Source: HRBIN12 sp035762085
GTDB taxonomy: Bacteria > Actinomycetota > UBA4738 > HRBIN12
Length of the DNA: 37,286 nt
NCBI GenBank assembly: GCA_035762085.1
Contig: DASTPT010000045.1
Coordinates: 1-37,286, forward strand
Reading direction: 5' to 3'
Of this stretch, positions 29,418-36,407 are shown piece by piece. The notes below the pieces were generated by a model. The model was not told where the DNA came from, ran no database searches, and saw only the letters and a list, made by a program, of their open reading frames with translations. Each line of letters begins with the position of its first letter. Position 1 is the stretch's first letter. The translations under genes were made by a program, and so were the position numbers.

Positions 29418-31334
29418 GTGCGCCTGGAGATCAAGGTCATGGTCTGGATGGCCGTGCTGCTCGGAGCGGCCGCGGCGATCGCCCTCGCGATCATGGCGCG
29501 CCTGGAGACGAGCCGGATCGACGACCAGTGGGTCGAGGCCGGCCGCGCGGTCGCCCACACCGCGACCGACAGCCTCGAGGTCAGCATGCTGAACAACTCG
29601 CCCGAGGACATCCAGCGGTCGGTGCGGAACGTCGAGGAGGGCGAGCTGGTCCAGTCGGTCACGGTGTACCGACGGGCCGCGACGCCGTGGGTGTCCTCCG
29701 ACCAGAACCTCAGCCTCTCGGATCCGGCCCGTGCCGCGCTCCTCACCTCGATGGACCAGAACCGCACCGTCACCTCCACCAGCGAGGAGGAACTGTCGGT
29801 CTTCGTCCCGGTGCCGAAGCAGCCCGAGTGCGTCGGCTGCCACTCGGAGGCCTCCGAGGTGTTGGGCGCGGTCGAGGTCCGTCTCGACCAGCGCCCGTTC
29901 CAGGACGAGCTCGTGAAGAGCGCGCGGACGTCGCTCGTGATCGCAGCGATCCCGCTGCTGCTCGGCATCGTCCTGTCGGTCTGGGCGATCCGCCGGAGCG
30001 TGCTCCGGCCGCTCGCGGACGTCGGCGAGGCGGCCGAGCGGCTCGGTCAGGGCGACCTCTCGGTCCGGCTGCCCGAGTACCGTTCGTGGGAGCTGTCGGA
30101 GGTCTCGAGCACCTTCAACGAGATGGCCGACAAGCTCCAGCACCAGGCCACCGATCTGCGCGAGACGGCGGACGACCTCCGCTCCGAGCTCGAGGGGATG
30201 GAGGAGCTGCAGTCGCTGCTCACCTCCGGGGCCGGCCTCACCGAGGTCCTCGGTCGGGCGGCGGGGCAGGTGGGCGCCGCGCTCGCGGCCGACGGGGTCG
30301 CGATCTGGCGCGCGGAGGAGGTCGGGCACCCGGAGGCGGTGTGGGGCGCTCGGCCGCCGGACGGCAACGTCGTCGCGCGCGTAGCCGACGACGGGCGCGT
30401 GCTCACCTCGGCGGGCCCGATCGACGCCGTCCCCGCGGGCGAACCGGTGGCGTGGGCCTTCTCGCCGGCGTGCATCGGCGAGCGCTGCCTCGCGGTGATC
30501 GGGCTGGCGTGGGAGCCGCCGCGGGCGCTCGACGATGCCGAGCGCGACATGCTGAGCTCGCTCGCAGGTCTCGTGGGGGTCGCCGTGCGCAACGCCGAGC
30601 TGCTCGAGCGGCTGCAGCAGAAGGAGCAGGCGCTGCAGGGGCTGCTCCGCAAGACGCTGACCGTGCAGGAGGAGGAGCGCCGACGCCTGTCGCGGGAGCT
30701 GCACGACGAGACCTCCCAGGTGCTCTCGGCGCTGATGATGAACATCGACCTGCTGGAGTCGCAGGCGCCGGTCGACGAGGCCTCGCGCGGGCGCATCGGC
30801 GCGGTGAAGTCGCTGGCCGAGGAGGCCGCGCGGAACCTCGACCGGATGCTCTTCGAGCTCCGCCCCGCGCTGCTCGACGAGCTCGGCCTGATGCCCGCCC
30901 TCAGGTGGTACGTGGCCCAGATGAGCGACCTGTGGGGGTTCCCGATCTCGTTCGAGGGGGCGAAGATCGGGCGCCTGCCGGACCACATCGAGCTCGCGGC
31001 CTTCCGCATCGTGCAGGAGGCCGTGAGCAACAGCGCCCGTCACGCGCGGCCGACGCAGGTGGAGGTGCACGTCACCGCGGCCGACGGTCGGCTGCGCCTG
31101 GAGATCGACGACGACGGCGTCGGGTTCGACGTCGTCGAGGTGGCCGCCCGTGCGCGGACCGGCGAGGCCGTCGGCCTCGAGGGCATGCGCGAGCGGGCGG
31201 ACATCGCCGGAGGCACGTTCCGCGTGGACTCGGTACCGGGTCGCGGCACGCGGGTCGTCGCGGAGATCCCGCTGCCGTCCGGAGGAGGAGACGAGCGCGT
31301 CCCCGCGACGCGGAGCGAAGGTGGGCAGACATGA
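29418..31334 (+). CDS. Sensor histidine kinase with heme c motif in sensor domain
   Basis: The 638-aa protein has TM1 (about 7-27), an extracytoplasmic domain with CVGCH (138-142) shortly before TM2 (about 171-191), HAMP (about 192-245), a GAF-like domain (about 265-395), a HisKA_3 dimerisation domain with the phospho-acceptor His near 429 (RELHDETSQ), and a HATPase_c domain (N box Asn near 538, G1 DDGVGF, G2 GLEGM). CXXCH in a region exported through the membrane should be heme-loaded by the Ccm system encoded nearby, so the kinase probably senses redox state or a heme ligand such as NO, CO or O2. The start is GTG with AAAGGGGGG upstream. Its stop overlaps the response regulator start. Confidence 0.93.
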   Translation: MRLEIKVMVWMAVLLGAAAAIALAIMARLETSRIDDQWVEAGRAVAHTATDSLEVSMLNNSPEDIQRSVRNVEEGELVQSVTVYRRAATPWVSSDQNLSLSDPARAALLTSMDQNRTVTSTSEEELSVFVPVPKQPECVGCHSEASEVLGAVEVRLDQRPFQDELVKSARTSLVIAAIPLLLGIVLSVWAIRRSVLRPLADVGEAAERLGQGDLSVRLPEYRSWELSEVSSTFNEMADKLQHQATDLRETADDLRSELEGMEELQSLLTSGAGLTEVLGRAAGQVGAALAADGVAIWRAEEVGHPEAVWGARPPDGNVVARVADDGRVLTSAGPIDAVPAGEPVAWAFSPACIGERCLAVIGLAWEPPRALDDAERDMLSSLAGLVGVAVRNAELLERLQQKEQALQGLLRKTLTVQEEERRRLSRELHDETSQVLSALMMNIDLLESQAPVDEASRGRIGAVKSLAEEAARNLDRMLFELRPALLDELGLMPALRWYVAQMSDLWGFPISFEGAKIGRLPDHIELAAFRIVQEAVSNSARHARPTQVEVHVTAADGRLRLEIDDDGVGFDVVEVAARARTGEAVGLEGMRERADIAGGTFRVDSVPGRGTRVVAEIPLPSGGGDERVPATRSEGGQT

Positions 31335-31993
31335 ACGGCCGAGTGAAGGTGCTCGTGGTGGACGACCACGAGATCGTCCGCGAGGGCATCAGGATGGTGC
31401 TGGCCGCCGATCCGGAGCTCGAGGTCGTCGGGGTGGCGTCCTCCGGTGAAGAGGCGATCGAGAAGGTCCGGGAGCTGGAGCCGAACGTCGTGCTGATGGA
31501 CATCGGCATGCCCGGTCTGTCCGGCTTCGAGGCGACCAGGCGGATCCGTGAGTCGACCCCGGGGGTTCAGGTCGTCGCGCTCACCGTGCACGACAGCGAG
31601 GGCTACGTGTTCCAGATGCTCCAGGCCGGGGCGACAGGGTACGTGGTGAAGCGCGCGCCGTCCGAGGACGTGATCCTGGCCGTCAAGCGCGCGCACCAGG
31701 GGGAGGCCGTCCTGCACCCGAGCGTGGCGAAGCTCCTGATCAAGGACTACCTGGCCAGGGTGGCGAAGGGGGAGGAGACCTCCTTCGACACGCTGAGCGA
31801 CCGGGAGCGCGAGATCCTCAAGCTCATCGCGGAGGGGCAGACGAACCGCGAGATCGCCGACACGCTGTTCCTGTCGATCAAGACGGTGCAGGCGCACCGC
31901 GCGAACCTGATGCGCAAGCTGGGCATGCACGATCGCACGGAGCTCGTGAAGTACGCGATCCGCAAGGGGATCATCGGCCTGGACGAGGCCTGA
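31331..31993 (+). CDS. NarL/LuxR-family response regulator
   Basis: The 220-aa protein has a receiver domain with the acidic pair DD at residues 11-12, the phospho-acceptor Asp near 57 (VVLMDIGMPG), the conserved Lys near 107, and a LuxR-type helix-turn-helix (about 152-215: LSDREREILKLIAEGQTNREIADTLFLSIKTVQAHR). It is coupled by ATGA to the heme-binding kinase and is its obvious partner. It should bind DNA as a dimer and control cytochrome genes; the CCCTAGGG palindromes upstream of this pair and of the thioredoxin gene are candidate sites. The gene is convergent with cytochrome b, 14 nt away. Confidence 0.95.
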   Translation: MNGRVKVLVVDDHEIVREGIRMVLAADPELEVVGVASSGEEAIEKVRELEPNVVLMDIGMPGLSGFEATRRIRESTPGVQVVALTVHDSEGYVFQMLQAGATGYVVKRAPSEDVILAVKRAHQGEAVLHPSVAKLLIKDYLARVAKGEETSFDTLSDREREILKLIAEGQTNREIADTLFLSIKTVQAHRANLMRKLGMHDRTELVKYAIRKGIIGLDEA

Positions 31994-32007
31994 GCGACCC
32001 TCCGGCG

Positions 32008-32904
32008 CTACCCCCTGCCCGTCAGCATCCAGGTGAAGTAGCGGATGGCCTCGAGCGCCGCCGTGGTCATCACCAGCATCAGGATCACGAACCCCACGGA
32101 CAGGTAGAAGCCGCTGATCAGCAGCGCCATCTTGCTGGTGCCCGTCCGAGCCCGGAACACCTGGTCGGTGCCCACGACCCGGGTGTACCAGCCGGGGTAT
32201 CGCTCCTTGATCTCGTGCAGGGGGATGTTGCCGCTGAAGATGACCTCGTCCACGGGGAACACCTCGGGCCGCAGGTGGGTGTTGAAGTAGTGCACGGTGA
32301 ACAGGAACCCCATCGCCAGGATCGCCTCGTACGAGTGGAAGATCCGCGCCGCGTTCACGAGCCATCCCGGCAGGAACTCGAGGAACCGTGCGGGGAACCA
32401 CATCACCAGACCGGTCAGCCCGATGATCAGCAGGCCCCAGGCCTCGGCGATGTAGTCGAACTTCTCCCAGAACGTGAACCGCGCGAATCGCGGCTTCGGG
32501 CCGCGGCCCTTCAGGTAGCGGATCTGCTCGCCGATCTGCTTCGCGTCGGTCCACCGCGGCACGATCGAGTCCTGGTGGAAGATGGACCGCAGCTTGAACC
32601 GACCGGTGACCCACGCGACGAACATCCCCGCGATGTGCATCGCCGCCGAGCCCATGAAGCCCACCGCCGAGAGCTTGTGGACGGCGGCCGCCCCGCGCTC
32701 GCCCTGCCACAGCGCGAGCAGCGGCTTGGCCCAGAACGCGTCGGCGTAGTGCATCGGCATCCCGGTCAACACGAGCCCGAACACCGACAGCGCGAGCACG
32801 GCGTGCGTCGCCCGAGCCCACCACGACCATCGGCGCACGACGAGCGTCGTCTCGTCGTGCGCCCCTTCGGGGTGCTCGATCGTCTCGACGGTCGTGGCGC
32901 TCAC
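32008..32904 (-). CDS. Cytochrome b subunit, FdnI/thiosulfate reductase type
   Basis: The 298-aa protein has about five membrane helices and the N-terminal pattern RRWSWWARATHAVLALSVFGLVLTGMPMHY of di-heme cytochrome b subunits that exchange electrons with quinone. Candidate heme-b ligands are His34, 76, 90, 190 and 205, in the positions of the formate-dehydrogenase/hydrogenase gamma family. It is coupled by GTGA to the seven-heme cytochrome c and probably forms a quinol:cytochrome c oxidoreductase with it. A catalytic partner such as a molybdopterin or nickel subunit is not present next to it. Confidence 0.88.
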   Translation of the reverse strand: MSATTVETIEHPEGAHDETTLVVRRWSWWARATHAVLALSVFGLVLTGMPMHYADAFWAKPLLALWQGERGAAAVHKLSAVGFMGSAAMHIAGMFVAWVTGRFKLRSIFHQDSIVPRWTDAKQIGEQIRYLKGRGPKPRFARFTFWEKFDYIAEAWGLLIIGLTGLVMWFPARFLEFLPGWLVNAARIFHSYEAILAMGFLFTVHYFNTHLRPEVFPVDEVIFSGNIPLHEIKERYPGWYTRVVGTDQVFRARTGTSKMALLISGFYLSVGFVILMLVMTTAALEAIRYFTWMLTGRG

Positions 32905-33773
32905 AGGACGCCTCCGGTTCCCGAGCGCTGGCTGGCGCGCTCGGCCTGCCGACGCCACTCGAAGCGGATCCCCAGGACCGTCAGGTACCCGAAGAAGCCG
33001 AACGTGCCGATCAGCAGCGTGAGCATGTAGATCGTCACGACGCGCAGCCGAGGGTCGTCGGGGATCGGCCCCTCCGCGACGTGCATCTGGACGTCGACGA
33101 AGTTCGCCGGCGCGTTCGTGTGGCACTGCCGGCAGGTGGTCAGGATGTTGGCCTCGTTCACCGGCGAGGCCGGGTCCTCGGTCGGCAGCACCGTGTGGTA
33201 TCCGTGGCAATCGGCGCACGTTGCCACGTCGACGCCGGCCAGGTGCGTGTCCATCCCGAACGGGTTGCCGCCCATGAACGCCTCGTTCATCTGGGTGTGG
33301 CAGCGGTCGCACTGCTCGCTCGCCCGGTGGACGAACTCGCGGGTGTGCGCGTCCTGGACGGCGTGGGAGCCGTGGCACGTGATGCACGTCGGATGCAGGC
33401 CCTCGCCGGCGCCGCCGTGCGAGCCGGCCTCATAGTCGGCGTACTCGTCCTCGTGACAGGTGCGGCACGAGTCCCTCGCCGCGTCGCGGCGGTCGTGCAT
33501 CGTCGCCTTCAGCGTGCTGTGGCAGTCGATGCACGAGAACTTCGCGTGCACGCTGCCCGTCAGGTCCTCTGGCCGGACGTACAGGCCGGGACGGTAGTTG
33601 CCCTCGTCGGCGACCACGATGTCCGGGATCGCGTGGCAGCCGACGCACTCGGCCGCGGTCGTCGGGTCGGGGGGGCTCGGCGACTGCGCGCTCGCCGGGG
33701 CGGGCGCGGACAGCCACGCCGATGCGGCCGCGAACGCGCCGGCCAGGATCGCCGTCCGGACGGTGCGGATCAC
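32901..33773 (-). CDS. Seven-heme cytochrome c with C-terminal membrane anchor
   Basis: The 290-aa protein has a signal peptide (residues 1-30, ending ASAQ), seven CXXCH sites (CVGCH, CIDCH, CRTCH, CITCH, CDRCH, CADCH, CRQCH) and a membrane helix near the C-terminus (about 245-267). The body faces outward. It resembles the cytochrome c halves of cytochrome b/c quinone-linked modules. The GTG at 33773 is chosen because it opens a typical signal peptide; the upstream in-frame ATG at 33824 would put a hairpin sequence inside the coding region and add a polar extension. The stop overlaps the cytochrome b start. Confidence 0.92.
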   Translation of the reverse strand: MIRTVRTAILAGAFAAASAWLSAPAPASAQSPSPPDPTTAAECVGCHAIPDIVVADEGNYRPGLYVRPEDLTGSVHAKFSCIDCHSTLKATMHDRRDAARDSCRTCHEDEYADYEAGSHGGAGEGLHPTCITCHGSHAVQDAHTREFVHRASEQCDRCHTQMNEAFMGGNPFGMDTHLAGVDVATCADCHGYHTVLPTEDPASPVNEANILTTCRQCHTNAPANFVDVQMHVAEGPIPDDPRLRVVTIYMLTLLIGTFGFFGYLTVLGIRFEWRRQAERASQRSGTGGVL

Positions 33774-33792
33774 CTCATCACCCCGTCCACGA

Positions 33793-33823
33793 TGGAGCCG
33801 CCGTCCGATGGACGGCGGCTCCA
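33793..33823 (-). terminator. Perfect 14-bp hairpin upstream of the seven-heme gene
   Basis: TGGAGCCGCCGTCC (33793-33806) and its exact reverse complement (33810-33823) flank GAT. It lies in the 73-nt gap between the small membrane gene and the cytochrome gene, both leftward. There is no T-tract, so it may be an attenuator, processing site or mRNA stabiliser rather than a simple terminator. Confidence 0.5.
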
Positions 33824-33846
33824 AGGAGAAGTCGGCTCGGACCGGC

Positions 33847-34194
33847 TCAGATCACCCCGAGCGCGCTCAGGACCCACATGGCCCCGAGCAGCACGAGCAG
33901 CGCCGCCCAGAGGAATGCGAACAGCAGCAGCGGCGCGATCGAGACCGCCGCGACGGCGAGGCCCGCGTTCGCCACGGTGGAGCTGGCATCGGCCCGGCGG
34001 TGCGCCGACTCCTTGACCTTCGTGTACAGGGACCGGGCGCCGAGCGCCAGGAGTCCCACGCCGAGGGCGAGACCGATCGCCATCGGCTCCCACATGATGA
34101 TGAGCAGGGCCCCGATCGCCAGCACCACGGTGGCGAGGGACAGGAACCACATCTCGGGACCGGCATAGCGTTGCGCTGCGGCTCTCTGTGTCAT
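33847..34194 (-). CDS. Small multi-pass membrane protein
   Basis: The 115-aa protein has about three to four hydrophobic helices (18-35, 39-54 and 76-112) with a short charged loop (YTKVKESAHRRADA). It has no heme motif and I recognise no family. Its ribosome-binding site is among the strongest in the window (AAGGAGGT before ATG). It is upstream of the cytochrome b/c pair on the same strand, separated by the perfect hairpin, so it may be co-transcribed with them but translated at a different level. Confidence 0.72.
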   Translation of the reverse strand: MTQRAAAQRYAGPEMWFLSLATVVLAIGALLIIMWEPMAIGLALGVGLLALGARSLYTKVKESAHRRADASSTVANAGLAVAAVSIAPLLLFAFLWAALLVLLGAMWVLSALGVI

Positions 34195-34560
34195 CGTCGC
34201 GACCTCCTTGCCTGTGCTGATCGCTTTCCTCGATCATCACGGTAGGGGTCGCTACCTCAGGCGTGTATCGGTCGGCGGCCTCCTCCCCACGCCACGGCCG
34301 CCCGATTCCCTCCTCGGCTCGGGGCCCTAGGAGCGTTGGGGTCGGCGTCCGAGGGCGATCGTGGAGACCCGAGGGGTTCTCTAAGGTCGGGACCCTAAGG
34401 CCATGCCCCTCACCAGGGCATCCGGCTCCTCCGCTCCCGTCGTCATGGGATCCGGGTAGGTCATCAGGGGAGCGAACGGGGTGGCCGACAACGGAGGCCG
34501 AGCCGGGTGAGGACCCGAGTCCGTCGGGGTCCGAGGACCGGTCGCGCGCCCTCCGCGTCC
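34195..34560. promoter_or_regulatory. 366-nt intergenic region, candidate promoter/terminator
   Basis: No gene is supported here. For leftward transcription it would hold the terminator of the 11-heme gene and the promoter of the small membrane gene. Visible structures: GGACCC/GGGTCC (34511-34516 and 34527-34532), GGTCC-GA-GGACC (34529-34540 region), a bulged ATGCCCCT/AGGGCAT hairpin (34402-34421 region), CTAAGG twice (34381-34386 and 34395-34400), and CCTAGG (34325-34331 region). None can be assigned a function with confidence. Confidence 0.35.
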
Positions 34561-36060
34561 CTAGAGCCGGCCGCTCGTGTGGCTGTGACAGCGCGTGCAC
34601 AGCTCTCCCCGTCCGTGTTCGGTCTCGCTCGACGTGTGACACGTCGAGCAGAACGTCTGGAGCCGGTCCCAGTGGGCCTGCACGGCGCCGAACCCCGTCA
34701 CGGAGCTCGTCGTCGCGCCGTCGGGGCTGACGACACGCTCGCGAAGCATGTACGCGTTCGACGAGCCGTGGAAGTCGTGGCACGCGGTGCAGGCGAGCCG
34801 AGCTCCGGTGGGCCCGTGCGGCGCCTCCGAGGTCCACTCCGCGTACGTGAACTCGTCGTGCGGGGTGCCGTCGGCGTCCGTCGCCGCGTCGTAGGCGAGT
34901 CGGACCGGGTACGGGACGTCCTCGCTCGACGCGATCGGCGACACGCGCCTGGGCTTCACGTGGCACGTGGCGCACCAGGCGTCGATCGAGCCGCGCGTCA
35001 TCGCGGCGCCCGGACGCCACCAGACGTCCCACTGCCGCATCGTGTCCGCCGGGTCGATCACCAGGCTGTCCTCGCCAGCGTTCGTCGCGTCGGCGAGGTG
35101 GGGGTTGTGGCACGACGAGCACGTCACGGAGCGCGCCCCGTCCTGCTGCTCGTCCGGCGAGATCGGGTGATGGTAGATCCGGATCGGCGTGCCGTCGGCG
35201 GTCGAGTAGTCGTTCGCCCGCGCGCCGAAGCCGAGGACCGGCGTCCCGGCGAGCCCCGCCGCGTCCGGGCCCCCCGAGGTCTCGCGAGGCTGCGGGTCAC
35301 CCTGCCGATCGGCGCCCCAGGTGCCCGCACTCCGCCCGACCGTGCCCGATGGGCCGGTCGGTCCGCTCGGCTCCGCGAGTCCGGTTTCGCCGGTCGGGCC
35401 CGTCGGCGCGGCCGGCTCCTCGCCCGCGTGGCACTGCAGGCAGAGCGTCGCCGGGTCCTCGGTGAGCAGCGACAGGTTGTTCGATCCGTGCGGACGGTGA
35501 CAGGTCAGGCACACGATGCCCGAGCCCGACCCCAGGTCCTCGCCGTGGAGGTTGTGCGCGCTCTCGTCGAACCCCTCAAGGCCGGGGGTGGTGCTCCCCC
35601 GGGCGGATCCGTGGCACGAGTAGCAGAAGTCGTTGCCGATCGGGGTGCTCGGCGGCGAGTAGACGAACGACCCGTCCGCGCCCGCCGCCCGGAGCAGCTT
35701 CGTGTCCTCCTCCGTCGACCGGTGCGGCGTGTGGCAGTCGCTGCAGACGAGCGTGCCGTCGGCGACCGGATGTGTCGACAGACGCTGGAACTGCTCGTCG
35801 ATGTTCGGTCCCCCGCCCGAGCCGTCGTGACAGCGCAGGCACGTCTGCGACTGGCTGGAGCGGACGAAGAGCCTCGAGGTCTCGGAGCCGTGGGGCGTGT
35901 GACAGGACTCGCAGTTGGCCGTCTCGCTCGAGTAGTCGCCGTGGGGATCGGCCGTGGGAGGAGGGAGCTCGCTCCGTGCCGCCGGAGCGACCGTCGCGAT
36001 GAACGCGACGAGCCCGATGGCGCCGAGCGTGGACAACGCACGGCGAACCGCTGCTCGCAT
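34561..36060 (-). CDS. Secreted 11-heme cytochrome c, doubled-CXXCH type
   Basis: The 499-aa protein has a signal peptide (residues 1-30, ending PAARS) and no other membrane helix. It has 11 CXXCH sites, many followed by a second His in the form CXXCH-x-PH(G): CESCHTPHG, CSDCHTPH, CLTCHRPHG, CSSCHNPH and CTACHDFHG. This is the doubled-CXXCH family pattern, with about five pairs plus one site. Between the sixth and seventh hemes is a collagen-like Gly-Pro/Glu-Thr/Ser insert. It is predicted to be secreted or wall-associated and to carry electrons over distance. An in-frame ATG upstream (36228) would add a hydrophilic stretch before the signal peptide and is not used here. Confidence 0.92.
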   Translation of the reverse strand: MRAAVRRALSTLGAIGLVAFIATVAPAARSELPPPTADPHGDYSSETANCESCHTPHGSETSRLFVRSSQSQTCLRCHDGSGGGPNIDEQFQRLSTHPVADGTLVCSDCHTPHRSTEEDTKLLRAAGADGSFVYSPPSTPIGNDFCYSCHGSARGSTTPGLEGFDESAHNLHGEDLGSGSGIVCLTCHRPHGSNNLSLLTEDPATLCLQCHAGEEPAAPTGPTGETGLAEPSGPTGPSGTVGRSAGTWGADRQGDPQPRETSGGPDAAGLAGTPVLGFGARANDYSTADGTPIRIYHHPISPDEQQDGARSVTCSSCHNPHLADATNAGEDSLVIDPADTMRQWDVWWRPGAAMTRGSIDAWCATCHVKPRRVSPIASSEDVPYPVRLAYDAATDADGTPHDEFTYAEWTSEAPHGPTGARLACTACHDFHGSSNAYMLRERVVSPDGATTSSVTGFGAVQAHWDRLQTFCSTCHTSSETEHGRGELCTRCHSHTSGRL

Positions 36061-36231
36061 CTCGCCTGCACCGTAGGGTCCTCGGGTCCCGGCGCCACCG
36101 GCCGGTCGGGGAACCTCCGGCGGGTCGTTCGCCCCTCGGTCGTCCGGGCGTCCGGCCGTCCTCGCGGTTGGTACATCAGAGATAACAGATGATTCCGACC
36201 CGCTTTGGCAACTATCTACGCTCACCACACC

Positions 36232-36262
36232 CCATTGGTCCCGAGGACATTGGGACCAATGG
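36232..36262. repeat. Perfect 11-bp inverted repeat
   Basis: CCATTGGTCCC (36232-36242) is exactly repeated in inverse as GGGACCAATGG (36252-36262), separated by 9 nt that contain a further CATT preceding GGGA. The centre-to-centre distance of 20 bp equals two helical turns, as expected for a dimeric regulator. It lies 146 nt upstream of the rightward cytochrome start. Confidence 0.65.
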
Positions 36263-36310
36263 CTAGTCCGTGGGGCCGCGTCCCGAGCCTATCCTGCGCT
36301 CTAGAAGTTG

Positions 36311-36326
36311 TTGTGAGAACTGACAA
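36311..36326. promoter_or_regulatory. CRP/FNR-like dyad
   Basis: TTGTGA-GAAC-TGACAA has half-sites that are inverse copies apart from one base, the form of CRP/FNR-family sites. It is 81 nt before the cytochrome start, a position suited to activation or repression. No CRP/FNR gene is in the window. Confidence 0.4.
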
Positions 36327-36407
36327 ACAGGACCAGAACAGGAGGCTTTGGTTAGAACGATCCACCCAGAGCGTGATCCAGGCACTCCGGAGGAGGTGAC
36401 GAAGATA

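Larger units (their letters stand above)
36061..36407. promoter_or_regulatory. 347-nt divergent control region of two secreted cytochromes
   Basis: This comparatively AT-rich region lies between two divergent multiheme cytochrome genes and holds no supported gene. It contains a perfect 11-bp inverted repeat (36232-36262) and a CRP/FNR-like dyad (36311-36326). Possible -35-like elements are TTGGCA (36205-36210, rightward) and TTGCCA (complement of 36206-36211, leftward). Exact promoters could not be fixed by eye. Confidence 0.5.

Noticed and set aside
34195..34560. Riboswitch in the region before the small membrane gene
   Set aside because: Several short hairpins can be drawn, but none matches the conserved core of a riboswitch class that I can recognise.
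36205..36399. A 64-codon reading frame just upstream of the last cytochrome
   Set aside because: It spans the perfect inverted repeat and the CRP/FNR-like dyad, has no Shine-Dalgarno sequence and no recognisable motif; its TGA simply falls within the ribosome-binding region of the cytochrome. A leader-peptide role cannot be excluded, but nothing supports it.
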